Assembly (NCBI RefSeq): GCF_051487185.1
Contig: NZ_JAHVDK010000001.1
Coordinates: forward strand, 248,001-312,000
Reading direction: 5' to 3'
Source: Inquilinus limosus_F
GTDB lineage: Bacteria; Pseudomonadota; Alphaproteobacteria; DSM-16000; Inquilinaceae
DNA length: 64,000 bases
The notes under the pieces were generated by a model that did not search any database, had not been told where the DNA came from, and worked only from the letters and a program-made list of their open reading frames with translations. The number at the start of each line of letters is the position of its first letter. The first letter of the stretch is position 1. Both the position numbers and the translations under genes were made by a program. Below, in pieces: positions 49,564-57,471 of the stretch.

Positions 49564-49587
49564 CCCGCCTCGGACGTGCCGGGCGGG
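49564..49587 (-). terminator. GC hairpin upstream of 49179-49538
   Basis: Stem CCCGCC/GGCGGG with TTTCGCATT following on the minus strand. It would end transcripts entering from the polymerase-like gene. Confidence 0.6.
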
Positions 49588-49822
49588 CTGTGGGTGGTGG
49601 TGGCGTCGAGCCGCGATCAGGCGGCGATGGGGGGCGTCAGGTCGAAAAGTCCCTATAGATCAAAGACTTCTACGGGACCTCCAATAGAGCTTCCCTGATC
49701 AAGCTACATAGCGATTGGCTTGATGTGAGACCGTAGGTTGATGGTCATCATGGTCGAAGACCATGGCAGGAGATGAGTGATGGTCCTTTGATAAGGGATC
49801 TCAAGGGGAAGGCGAAGGGCAG

Positions 49823-51163
49823 TTACTCCACCTTGACCTGCCCCTCCACGCCAGTGTGCAGGATGAATTTGTGGAGCATCAGCCCCTCGACACGATGGGA
49901 CTGACTGTCCTGGACAATGAGGCAGTCATGAATTGGCAATGCTACGATGCCCATACCCTTCAGGGTCAGCAGAAGATCGACCATGAGTCCACTCTCGACG
50001 AACTGCAGCTCATGGCCTATGCCGCGGTACAGCAGATGGCGGATCGGCTTATGGGCCTGCTCGATTGCCGTCCGAACTGTCCGGAGGGGTGGAGGATTTG
50101 CGCCGGCAGAGCCGGGCAGGATGAAAAGTTTCCGAACATCCTCGGGCCACTGGCGGAGACCTGAGGTCGCCTTAGGGTTCTTTTTAAGAGTGCTGTCGAA
50201 AGTCATGCTGGCGAAGAGCTTCTTGATAGCATCGCGCGGCCACTGGGCCAGGGGACCGAGTTCATATGGATCTTCATCAGGCATGGCCGCTCCCGCCTTC
50301 CCGTACAGCATGCGAAGGCTGGCGCCATTGTAGTCCAGCCCGACCACTGGCTCCCCGTTGATCCTGATCGCTCGTCTCCAGGCCTTCTTCATGGGCTGCC
50401 AGAAGCCTCCAAAGAGGCGACCACCGGAGGTGAACGAGGCGTTGGTGAAGCGGCGTCTGAGGCGGCGATAAGAGGTGTCGATACGGTCGGCTCCAGGGGC
50501 CGCCGGGTCGATGCTGATGTCTGCCTCGGCCAGCCATGCGTTGATGGCCCGCACTTCGGCCCGCAGCCGCTCGGTGGTCTCATCGTCGCGGTAGTCCACC
50601 AGGGCGCCCCGGTTCCCGTCATCGTCTCGACCATCCCGGAGCATGACCAATTCCTGAGTCTCGCACAGATCGAAGTCGGACAGCCGGAGCCCAGCCAGCC
50701 GGTCGAGGAGGGCAGGACCTGGGAACACCTCGGTCAGCGTTCCGGGCGTTCCGTCCGATCTACCTCGGGCGCCCTTAGTCACCCGGCAGAGGGCCACGTC
50801 CGGCCGAGCCATCACGGCCAGCACGGCGGGCAGCGTCTTGCCCAGCCAGGGCGGGGTGTAGCGCTCCGATCTACGGCATAGCACATCCCGGCTCAGGGTC
50901 AGGTTGATCCCTGTTTCATCGTCACCGGTCTCCAGCGCACGATAGGCTAGATCGGAGACTAGAGCCCCGACCAGGGCACGGAAGGTCTCGCGATCAGCGG
51001 CACGGCGGGTGCGCTTCCGCAACCGATGCTTCACCTCCTCCGCCTCGACCAGGGCGCAGCAGGTGTCTGCAAGGGCGCGCGAGGCTGCGCTGATGGGGAG
51101 GCGGTAGGGCTCGAATGGTCGTGAACGTGTAACAGCATCCTCGCCGCGCGAGGGCTTCGGCAT
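49823..51163 (-). CDS. compact family A DNA polymerase-like protein
   Basis: 446 residues. All three family A palm/fingers motifs are visible: motif A VVGLDYNGASLRMLY (D277, R284, same D-to-R spacing as DYSQIELR of Pol I), motif B R310-x3-K314 in RDAIKKLFASMTF, and motif C LPIHDCLIV (H412-D413). The motifs are closer together than in Pol I (33 and 103 residues against 49 and 128). No 3'-5' exonuclease or 5'-nuclease domain is recognised; the first 230 residues are of unknown fold. The ATG at 51163 has GAGAGGAA upstream. A replication role is likely but unproved. Confidence 0.75.
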   Translation of the reverse strand: MPKPSRGEDAVTRSRPFEPYRLPISAASRALADTCCALVEAEEVKHRLRKRTRRAADRETFRALVGALVSDLAYRALETGDDETGINLTLSRDVLCRRSERYTPPWLGKTLPAVLAVMARPDVALCRVTKGARGRSDGTPGTLTEVFPGPALLDRLAGLRLSDFDLCETQELVMLRDGRDDDGNRGALVDYRDDETTERLRAEVRAINAWLAEADISIDPAAPGADRIDTSYRRLRRRFTNASFTSGGRLFGGFWQPMKKAWRRAIRINGEPVVGLDYNGASLRMLYGKAGAAMPDEDPYELGPLAQWPRDAIKKLFASMTFDSTLKKNPKATSGLRQWPEDVRKLFILPGSAGANPPPLRTVRTAIEQAHKPIRHLLYRGIGHELQFVESGLMVDLLLTLKGMGIVALPIHDCLIVQDSQSHRVEGLMLHKFILHTGVEGQVKVE

Positions 51164-51302
51164 GGCGGTTCCTCTCGGGTTGTGGTGGTGGTGGGCGGAG
51201 GTGTCGGCTCGTGCTGACAGCATCTCCGAAAAAAGAATCCAGAGCGCCCCGCCAGACACGCGAGGCGACGCAAGAGGCGGCCGTTCCCGACGCCTGCTTC
51301 TT

Positions 51303-51726
51303 CTATTGGCAGGGTATATCCGCCGAACACCGACCAAAGCCTTCCGAAACAAGGACTTATCTATTCGCCCGCGGGTCTGCGACGCCCGAGCCAAGCGCCC
51401 GTTGTATCTACTGGCTGGGCATATTCGACAGAAGCTGAATTACAAATGTGTATCAAAGGGTTAGGCGGCTTCTGCGCAGGAGTGCTCGTATGGGGGCGCT
51501 GGCCGGGACTGGCGGGAGCTATTGTCGGTATTTTGGAAAGCCGCCCCGGCCCAGGGTAGGAAGGTGGCGGCGCGGGCTATTGCGCACGTATATTCCAGCT
51601 CCCGCCGGTCCACTGCCCAGCGCGGGTCTCCCATTGGGCCGTTTTATTCGACCCGCGCTGCGCCAGCATACCCCCGAAACTTCCGGGGGTAATGAGCCGC
51701 GGGTCTTCTAGTGGGGGGGTTTATCC
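51303..51726. repeat. six iteron-like repeats upstream of the polymerase-like gene
   Basis: About 20-bp degenerate direct repeats at 51303, 51408, 51519, 51577, 51630 and 51706, for example CTATTGGCAGGGTATATCCG, CTACTGGCTGGGCATATTCG and CTATTGCGCACGTATATTCC. Consensus CYATTGNCNGGNTATATYCG; several copies follow GCGGGTCT. Between copies lies the hairpin ACCCCCG/CGGGGGT (51669-51690). The 557-bp region 51164-51720 has no gene. Candidate origin iterons, resolvase sites or phage promoters. Confidence 0.6.
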
Positions 51727-52377
51727 GCCCGCCTTCTCCCATGCGGCAAGCGCGGCCTCGGCCTTGGCCGGCTCCCTCTCGATGCGCCAGATGGTCGCTC
51801 GGGTCAGCTTGGTGGCCTTGGAGATGGCGCTGTGCCCTTCACCTCTGCCGAGCATATCGCGGACTTCCTCAAGCTGGGCACGGGTGTAGGACGGCTTCCG
51901 GCCGAGATACTTCCCCCGCTCTCCCTCGGCCTTCTCCTTCGCGTACTTGATGCCGGCCCGCTGAGCCTCCTTCGTGGCCTCCGCCTGGGACTGCGCCGCC
52001 GCTGCCATGAAGCCGATTAGGGCATCCCGAACGGCCTGCTGAATGGGGTCGGTGGTGGCTCCGTCGAAGGTCATCCGGTTGATGACGGTCTTCACCACGA
52101 CGCCCCGCCGCATCAACTCGCGGATGGTGTCCGTCACGTCCTGATAGTTCCGGCCGAGCCGATCGACCCAGCGGACCACCAGCACATCCCCGGCCCTCAG
52201 GATGTCGAGCAAGCGGCTTCCGCCGGGCCGGTTGGCGAAAGCCGTGTTCACCCCCGAGATGCCGTCATCCTCGATCACCCGATCAATGGTGAAGCCGGCC
52301 GCCTCAGCCTGGGCCTTCTGGTGCTCGATAGTCTGGTCCGCCGTCGAGACGCGGGCGTACAGGATGGTTGCGGTCAT
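51721..52377 (-). CDS. serine resolvase/invertase
   Basis: 218 residues. N-terminal catalytic domain with nucleophile Ser11 in LYARVSTADQ, VVRWVDRLGRNY (arginine/aspartate), and a long E-helix (RDALIGFMAAAAQSQAEATK). The C-terminal helix-turn-helix HSAISKATKLTRATIWRIER is complete. Resembles Tn3-type resolvases and Pin invertases; in a phage-plasmid context it would resolve multimers. Start ATG at 52377. Confidence 0.9.
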   Translation of the reverse strand: MTATILYARVSTADQTIEHQKAQAEAAGFTIDRVIEDDGISGVNTAFANRPGGSRLLDILRAGDVLVVRWVDRLGRNYQDVTDTIRELMRRGVVVKTVINRMTFDGATTDPIQQAVRDALIGFMAAAAQSQAEATKEAQRAGIKYAKEKAEGERGKYLGRKPSYTRAQLEEVRDMLGRGEGHSAISKATKLTRATIWRIEREPAKAEAALAAWEKAGG

Positions 52378-52388
52378 GGTCTGCAAGC

Positions 52389-52460
52389 CTGTCCGAAAGA
52401 GTGATGCTCGCAGAGATACGTGCTCGAAAGGCAGGAGTCAACCCTAGCGAACACTTTTCC
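52389..52460. promoter_or_regulatory. inverted repeat between resolvase and 52576 gene
   Basis: TGTCCGAAAGAGTG (52389-52402) and its near inverse CACTTTTCCGGACA (52447-52460) flank about 45 bp. Just beyond, at 52487-52496, is the palindrome GGGTATACCC. This is the right place for a resolvase binding site (res) or for a shared operator of the divergent genes. Confidence 0.45.
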
Positions 52461-52575
52461 GGACACTTTCCAAACGCTCGTACGGGTATACCCTAGCGGG
52501 CAATGGTGCAGCTTCGAGGCGCCTCGTGACACGGCCTGCGGCTTGCCCCATCCTGGCGATCAAGAGGGGAAGGCT

Positions 52576-53028
52576 ATGACATCCGCCAAAGACGACTACG
52601 AAGCCCGCAAGCGGTTCATGGGCTGGTTCCCTGAGCGCTACATGAACATCAACCCCGATGCTCCGGACCATCCCCTGAAGGTCCTCGCGAGGTTCGAGGC
52701 GACAGCCCCGAGCAAGGCTCGGAAGGGCCTTGATATGGCGATCAACGATTGCGTGGAGATGGCGGAGGGCTTCAGGCCCGATCAGATGCGGGCCGCGGAC
52801 GAGGAATTGGCGGGCATGGGCTTGCCGACGCTCTCGGCCTTGAGGCTGAAGCGCAACCGGCACCTCAAGGCCGTTCTCAAGCGGGGCAGCATCCGCACGG
52901 AGGTGGAGTACTACGCACTCAAGGATATGGCGGACAGCGCCATACACGAGGACGAGCGCGCCCAGCTCTGGCGGCTGCTGGAGGAGTTCGAGGAGCGGGC
53001 ACGGCCGGCGCCTGTCAGGTCCACTTGA
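52576..53028 (+). CDS. hypothetical acidic/helical phage protein
   Basis: 150 residues, largely helical (EARKRFMGWFPERYMNINPD, LDMAINDCVEMAEGFRPDQM, AIHEDERAQLWRLLEEFEER). Not recognised. A GGGGAAGG ribosome site supports the ATG. Divergent from the resolvase, apparently with a separate promoter including the GGGTATACCC palindrome. Confidence 0.6.
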   Translation: MTSAKDDYEARKRFMGWFPERYMNINPDAPDHPLKVLARFEATAPSKARKGLDMAINDCVEMAEGFRPDQMRAADEELAGMGLPTLSALRLKRNRHLKAVLKRGSIRTEVEYYALKDMADSAIHEDERAQLWRLLEEFEERARPAPVRST

Positions 53029-53262
53029 CGCGGCCCCGGTAAAGAAGCCGCGGGAGCTATCCCGTGCGACGTGCGCGGTACCATGCCGCCCGCCCGCGCC
53101 CGGCAAAGGTCGCGCGAGGGGGTACCGGGGGGTAACCGCGCGCTGCTAAATATCCGATTGCCAGCTCGAAAATTTGGCACATTTTAAGCCGCCCGCCCTC
53201 CCTACCGGCCCCCGCTCGGTCTCGCGTACAGTCGCTCCATCGTGGCCTTGGGGAGGGGACGC

Positions 53263-53841
53263 ATGGCCGGTGGGGATCTACCTGGTTGGGCCTCCGAGTT
53301 GTTGTCCGTGCTCGTCTCTGGCGGCATCGGCATCCTGGGTGTGTGGGTTGGGGCACGTGTCGCCCATAGAAGCCAGCGGGAGCTTGCGGAGAGGGAGCGG
53401 GACGAGAACCGTAAGGGGCTCGCCGCGGCGCTGGCTGCGGAGCTTGAGGGCTACTTCGCCATCGTCCGCCGCAGGCGCCACGTAGAGAGCGCTCGGGAAC
53501 TTTGCGAGGATCTTGCCGAAGGGCACGACAGGTCCTTGAAGGGCTGGCTACGGGCCGATGAGGGGCCGCTTGATCCGTTCCCCATCGCCCAGGCCCGCAT
53601 GGCCGACATCGGCATCCTCGGCCCGGCGGTGGTGGCGGACTTCGCCCGGCTCTACTCCTGGATTGCTGGCGTCAGGACGACGCTGATCGATGCAGCCCGA
53701 GGCGACTTCGAAGATCGCACGCCGGCCGGCAAACGGGCACTGATCGAGGAGGAGCTTAGGGTCTGGGGAGAAGCTGAGGCCATGGCGAACCAATTGCTCC
53801 CGAAGCTTCGTGAGATTGCGTCCGAGCCGAAGCAGCGGTGA
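53263..53841 (+). CDS. hypothetical single-pass membrane protein
   Basis: 192 residues. A membrane helix (LLSVLVSGGIGILGVWVGA, about residues 12-33) is followed by a long charged coiled-coil (VAHRSQRELAERERDENRKG) and a helical cytoplasmic domain. This one-helix plus coiled-coil layout occurs in many unassigned prophage genes. GGGAGGGG ribosome site. Possibly a superinfection-exclusion or defence cargo protein, but nothing specific supports it. Confidence 0.6.
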   Translation: MAGGDLPGWASELLSVLVSGGIGILGVWVGARVAHRSQRELAERERDENRKGLAAALAAELEGYFAIVRRRRHVESARELCEDLAEGHDRSLKGWLRADEGPLDPFPIAQARMADIGILGPAVVADFARLYSWIAGVRTTLIDAARGDFEDRTPAGKRALIEEELRVWGEAEAMANQLLPKLREIASEPKQR

Positions 53842-54394
53842 GGCTGAGACACAATCAGGCGTCCACGTGGGGGCTCTTCCAGGTTCACCTTCTCGGGGTC
53901 GGATGGGGGCCGCTAAAGGGCCACAGTTTGGCGGCCCTTAGGATCGGAAAGGGGCGGCCCCTAGGTGGGGAGCCAGCAGCCTTCCCGTCCAGTTCAGGCC
54001 CCACAGTCTGTACGGTTTTCCTTCAATCGCGGCATGGGCGAGGCGGTTGATATCAACTTCAAACGTCGTCCCTTGCGCCCGTCACCGGCGCGACGATATC
54101 TCTCTGCGGCGGGTAGGTTGCGCCAACGCTGTTCAACAAAAGGTTGAATATAGGTGTTCGGTAGGAAGTTCAATTGAATGGGGCCGTAACATTTTGTTAT
54201 CGCTCTTGAGCGTACCAAAAAGTTATCGTGGGCGTCTCATTTTGGGACTCTCAACATGGTCTCGAATTTATCCTTGCATCCAGCTTGGTCCCGCAACTAA
54301 TCTCGACTCGTCTCGTGGCGAACGAGGGGGCAAGGGGGGAGCTGCAACTCCCCGCCTGTCCGGTAACCAACGGTGCTTCAGAAAGGAGGTCTGT
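53842..54394. other. gene-poor AT-richer region
   Basis: No convincing gene. Contains the hairpin TTCAAC-AAAAG-GTTGAA (about 54130-54146), the palindrome TTCAATTGAA near 54169, and several TTATCG/GTTAT motifs, then a strong AAAGGAGG ribosome site leading into 54395. Possibly regulatory or decayed. Confidence 0.4.
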
Positions 54395-54577
54395 GTGGCT
54401 TGGCCCGATTGGGCTATGTGGCAGGCGGAGCGCGATGCCCGGTGCCAGATTAGCCGCGAACGCCGGCAAGTATTGGCAGCAGGGGCTGGTCATCGGCCGC
54501 TTCCTCACGAGCGCGATGCGACACTCTATGTCGTGCGGCTTGGGCCGAGCTGTCCATACATAGCGCACACCCCCTAG
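54395..54577 (+). CDS. possible small protein after a perfect ribosome site
   Basis: 60 residues from GTG, chosen only because AAAGGAGG ends 6 bp upstream. The sequence (WPDWAMWQAERDARCQISRE...RPLPHERDATLYVVRLGP) resembles no known family. It could be a decayed gene. An alternative GTG two bases earlier opens another frame of similar length. Confidence 0.3.
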   Translation: MAWPDWAMWQAERDARCQISRERRQVLAAGAGHRPLPHERDATLYVVRLGPSCPYIAHTP

Positions 54578-54699
54578 GGCTTGCACCGCACTTGCTGGTC
54601 CTCTCGGCCACCGTGACGGTATGGGGGAGCCAGCAATCCCGGAGGAACGGGAAATAACCACTGTTTCGCCACCGGGTATTCACTGCCCTACCCACCGAG

Positions 54700-54772
54700 T
54701 TATCCACAGAGGAAGCAAAAATTCGATTTTCAATACTTGTTTTTGACTTAAAGTGACGCTTTCTTATCGGAG
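54700..54772. promoter_or_regulatory. DnaA box with adjoining AT-rich tract
   Basis: TTATCCACA (54700-54708) is a perfect DnaA box; the next 55 bp are strongly AT-rich with runs of A and T, and contain TTGACT near 54745, so this could also be a promoter. In an element carrying a polymerase-like gene and a resolvase, an origin function is worth considering. Confidence 0.4.
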
Positions 54773-55064
54773 GCGGATCGAATCGTCGTCCATCCGGTCG
54801 GTGCCCGCCGATCTTATGCGAGGAAAAAAGGAAGGCCCCGGGGATGGCGTACATCTCCAGGGCCGAAGCAGACCTTCAATCTTGAGTTCGACCAAGGGGC
54901 GATTGCCGTCGCCCCATTGGTCGTCGGACCGGCCAGCGTTGCAGTGCGATGACCGCAACTCAGGCCAGCATCGCTAGGTGTGCACGTACGGGTGTAAGCC
55001 CGTTCGCTAGGGGGTGCAAGGTCTCCGTCCTGCGTCATCGCCCCACCTTCGGAGAACGCCGATC

Positions 55065-55199
55065 ATGCGGAAGCCGCTGATCCCCCCTCCTGGGAAGCGC
55101 TACGTCTTTCGCCCGTGGCGCCGCTGCCCTGACACCAAGCGTGTGCTTTGGGCGCGAGACTACGGGCTGAGAGCTTGGCCCATCCTTATCGACGACTAG
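55065..55199 (+). CDS. small basic phage protein
   Basis: 44 residues: MRKPLIPPPGKRYVFRPWRR with two cysteine-free strands, then RVLWARDYGLRAWPILIDD. Short proteins of this KPxIPPxGKRxVF type recur in phages. GGAGA ribosome site 9 bp upstream, and a strong terminator follows 40 bp later. Function unknown. Confidence 0.6.
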   Translation: MRKPLIPPPGKRYVFRPWRRCPDTKRVLWARDYGLRAWPILIDD

Positions 55200-55238
55200 G
55201 ACAGATCGACCGTCCGATGCGAAATTCAACCCTCACCG

Positions 55239-55266
55239 AGGGGCGGCCTGAGGAGCCGCCCCTTTC
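55239..55266. terminator. bidirectional terminator
   Basis: Perfect 9-bp stem AGGGGCGGC/GCCGCCCCT with a 7-nt loop and TTTC after it on the plus strand. It serves the small gene at 55065 and the convergent SNase-like gene, whose stop is 3 bp away. Confidence 0.8.
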
Positions 55267-55268
55267 AG

Positions 55269-55784
55269 CTATCGAGTGTGCTTGCGCCACTCCCAGGGCA
55301 TCTCAAAGGCCCCCCTCCAGATCCCCTTCCGCGCCCCCTTCGCCGCCGCCTCCTGCCCCACGTAGTCCCGGCTGTAGCGGGTGAACGCCACGGCCCAGCC
55401 CTGGGCAGCCATCCATCCGCTCAGATCCTCACCCCTGGCCCGGCAGACAGCAACGATCCGCCGCCACCTGTCGCGGTCCCGTTCGGTACACCTCACGGTC
55501 GCCTGTCCGATGAAGTCGCTCAGGGCCAGGGCTGCCCGCTGGCCGCACCTGTAGCGGTCTCCGTCCTCGTCCCGGCAGAGCTGGCGCGACTCGGGGGCAT
55601 CGACGCCGAACAGCCGGATACGCTGGCCGTGGATCTCCAGGGTGTCGCCATCGACCACCGAAGCGCGGCCCGTGATGGTTTCCCGAGCGGGGGCCTGAGA
55701 GGGGAGCGTAAGGAGGACCAGGAGGAGAGCGGCTAGGGTGCCCCTGAGGGGATCGGTGATACTCCAGCTTTGCCGCAAGGCCAT
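55269..55784 (-). CDS. exported thermonuclease-family (SNase-like) protein
   Basis: 171 residues. Signal peptide (GTLAALLLVLLTLPSQAPA, to about 32), then the SNase fold: GRASVVDGDTLEIHGQRIRL, VDAPESRQLC, catalytic RDRDRWRRIVAVCRA region and GWAVAFTRYSRDYVGQEAAA. Ca2+-dependent nuclease activity is plausible: the Asp/Glu/Arg motif set is conserved. Common in alphaproteobacterial plasmids and prophages. Periplasmic or secreted. Confidence 0.85.
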   Translation of the reverse strand: MALRQSWSITDPLRGTLAALLLVLLTLPSQAPARETITGRASVVDGDTLEIHGQRIRLFGVDAPESRQLCRDEDGDRYRCGQRAALALSDFIGQATVRCTERDRDRWRRIVAVCRARGEDLSGWMAAQGWAVAFTRYSRDYVGQEAAAKGARKGIWRGAFEMPWEWRKHTR

Positions 55785-55899
55785 CCCCACACAATGCTCG
55801 CCCTATCGCCACCACACTGCATACCCGGTCCGAAGCGCCATTAGTAGCGTGTACTGCGGCACGGGAACCCCAACATTCAGAGATAGTTAAAATGCGGCG

Positions 55900-55929
55900 G
55901 TTCCGCCAGGAAGCGGAACACCGTATAAT
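55900..55929 (+). promoter_or_regulatory. promoter of the HNH gene with operator dyad
   Basis: Perfect -10 TATAAT (55924-55929); -35 poor. Between them is the perfect 7-bp inverted repeat GTTCCGC-N6-GCGGAAC (55900-55919), well placed for repression. The transcript would begin about 55936, at the foot of an 8-bp hairpin (GAACGCCG 55938-55945 / CGGCGTTC 55968-55975). Confidence 0.65.
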
Positions 55930-56006
55930 GGACGCAAGAACGCCGCCCCAAGCTTCCACCCCCGGGACGGCGTTCGAGTGCGGAAGAGCAGAAAGGAACT
56001 CTCCCT

Positions 56007-56432
56007 ATGTCGGACCTTCTACCACCGGCCACCGTGTGTGGCCATTATCTTGTCGACATCTGGATTAAGGCTAGGGTGCATCCCCATTTGCCCCCGGCGG
56101 AATACCGGGTGGACGATGAGGGCCATACCATTCGCTGGGGCGCGTATGGCGACCGCAACGACCCGCACGGATGGGAGGTGGATCACATCACCCCCGTGAG
56201 CTTCGGCGGGACGGATGCCCTGGACAATCTCCGACCCCGGCACTGGTACGGCAATTCCCTCGCTGGGGCGCTGCTGGCCAGGATGCGCAGTCCCGATGCT
56301 CAAGGGGTATCGTCCGGCCCGCAGCCGCGCTCCACCCTTGGCGCCCTCGGCCGTGGCGGCCTGCTGTCCGGTGCCTTTGGTGATGGCGCCCGGCCTATGC
56401 TGGGCGACCTTCTGACCCCCAAGAAGCCGTAG
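56007..56432 (+). CDS. HNH endonuclease
   Basis: 141 residues. The HNH signature GWEVDHITPVSFGGTDALDN followed by LRPRHWYGN is intact (H-N-N/H). The C-terminal part is glycine-rich and disordered. Phage HNH nucleases often help DNA packaging, but no terminase or portal is beside it here. AAGGAA ribosome site; promoter with operator dyad upstream. Convergent with the winged-helix gene. Confidence 0.85.
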   Translation: MSDLLPPATVCGHYLVDIWIKARVHPHLPPAEYRVDDEGHTIRWGAYGDRNDPHGWEVDHITPVSFGGTDALDNLRPRHWYGNSLAGALLARMRSPDAQGVSSGPQPRSTLGALGRGGLLSGAFGDGARPMLGDLLTPKKP

Positions 56433-56447
56433 GAGAACAGCAGAACA

Positions 56448-56503
56448 GACGGGCGGGAGGTGCGGAGAGTCTATACGGCTCTAAGTACCTCCTGTTGCCC
56501 GTC
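56448..56503. terminator. large hairpin between convergent genes
   Basis: GACGGGC and GGAGGT (56448-56461) pair with ACCTCC and GCCCGTC (56487-56503), giving a 13-bp stem with a small internal bulge and a 25-nt loop. Lies after the HNH gene; no clear T-tract. Confidence 0.4.
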
Positions 56504-56539
56504 CGCGCGCGCCGGGCCGAGACTCGGGTGGCTTGCTAC

Positions 56540-56902
56540 TCAGGGCCGGGCCAATGTTTCCTCAATGGCCGCCACAAGCGCCCTCCCGCGCATCGTGAGG
56601 AACACCTCCTTCTCCGCGCGGTTCTCCGGTCGGCTCCGCGTTAGGAGCAAGCCATGGCCGGGGATCGGCACAGCCCTTCCATCCTTGCCGACCCCGAAGC
56701 CGCGCACCTCGGAAAGCTCCTGCACATAGCGGGACAGCGAGGATTTCGTCGCCCCCGTCTGCTGCAGGAGAAAGCCCATAGTGCATCCTTCATACCGAGC
56801 CGCGACCAACAGCGTAAGGACGCTGGTCAAGGTCATGCTCGGCTGGAGCCGGTGAAGCTCTCGCACGATCTTAATCGCTCTCGACAATCCGTCGCTCATC
56901 AT
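56540..56902 (-). CDS. winged-helix (MarR-like) DNA-binding protein
   Basis: 120 residues. Helical start IKIVRELHRLQPSMTLTSVL, recognition helix QTGATKSSLSRYVQELSEV, and the wing RPENRAEKEVFLTMRGRALV. No cysteines or ligand pocket evident. Probable phage transcription regulator. Two ATGs in tandem after a GGGGGG ribosome site (56902 or 56899). An upstream hairpin (56960-56981) precedes it. Confidence 0.75.
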   Translation of the reverse strand: MMSDGLSRAIKIVRELHRLQPSMTLTSVLTLLVAARYEGCTMGFLLQQTGATKSSLSRYVQELSEVRGFGVGKDGRAVPIPGHGLLLTRSRPENRAEKEVFLTMRGRALVAAIEETLARP

Positions 56903-57005
56903 CACCCCCCTTGCCGGCCCGCCCGCTACATGGCTGCGAACCAAGTTGGAAACGCGAAACGGCGCCCCCGAAGGGACGCCGCTACGGCATTGCTGGTGCT
57001 GTTGG

Positions 57006-57335
57006 TCAGTCCTCCTCGGTGTACCTCACGGCCACCTTCACGAGCCCGCTACGGCCCGCGTAAAGGACCAGGAGGGCCGAGAGCCCGCCGAACAGGCCGA
57101 AGGCCCCGAGCGCCGACCAGCCCCACGCCTGCATGGCGCCGAGGCTTGCCATGATCGCGCCGGCACCGGGGGAGAAGGCGACAGGCACCGCGACCAGGAG
57201 CGTGGCGAGGTCCCCGAGGTGCATCCACTGCCGGAGACCATCATGGACCGCGGCGAGCTGGACGAGGGACAGGAGGACGTATCCGGCAAGCGTCGCCACG
57301 TCCAACCCTGCGGCGCTCTTTGTCGGCTCCTTCAT
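57006..57335 (-). CDS. small multi-pass membrane protein (holin-like)
   Basis: 109 residues with three likely membrane helices (TLAGYVLLSLVQLAAVHDG, DLATLLVAVPVAFSP, GWSALGAFGLFGGLSALLVL) and a charged C-terminus (VAVRYTEED). Size and topology resemble class I holins, but no endolysin is nearby. Overlaps the upstream 39-residue gene by 4 bp, so they are co-translated. Confidence 0.6.
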   Translation of the reverse strand: MKEPTKSAAGLDVATLAGYVLLSLVQLAAVHDGLRQWMHLGDLATLLVAVPVAFSPGAGAIMASLGAMQAWGWSALGAFGLFGGLSALLVLYAGRSGLVKVAVRYTEED

Positions 57336-57451
57336 AGGCGCCCCTGAGGTTCGCCCCGAAGGGCTCCGCGAGCCGCCCACCACGCCCCGGCAACGAAGCC
57401 GCCGTTGAACGCCAGGAGGACGCTCCCGGCGAAGATGTAGAGGTTCACCAT
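57332..57451 (-). CDS. 39-residue single-helix membrane protein
   Basis: MVNLYIFAGSVLLAFNGGFVAGAWW-type sequence: one membrane helix, then a short basic tail (ARGALRGEPQGRL). The stop overlaps the next ATG (ATGA), a classic sign of coupled small phage genes. Could be a holin/antiholin partner of the next protein or a spanin component. Confidence 0.65.
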   Translation of the reverse strand: MVNLYIFAGSVLLAFNGGFVAGAWWAARGALRGEPQGRL

Positions 57452-57471
57452 GTCGGCCGGCCTCTGGTCCT

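Noticed and set aside
46067..49587. Repeated GC hairpins as a CRISPR array
   Set aside because: Copies are hundreds to thousands of bases apart, separated by genes, with no regular spacers and no cas genes.
51303..51726. Six repeats read as a CRISPR array
   Set aside because: Repeats are degenerate and unevenly spaced (53-111 bp), unlike CRISPR.
54047..54577. 176-codon frame in the gene-poor region
   Set aside because: No start signal and no coding character at its beginning; only the last 60 codons follow a strong ribosome site and are kept as a low-confidence gene.
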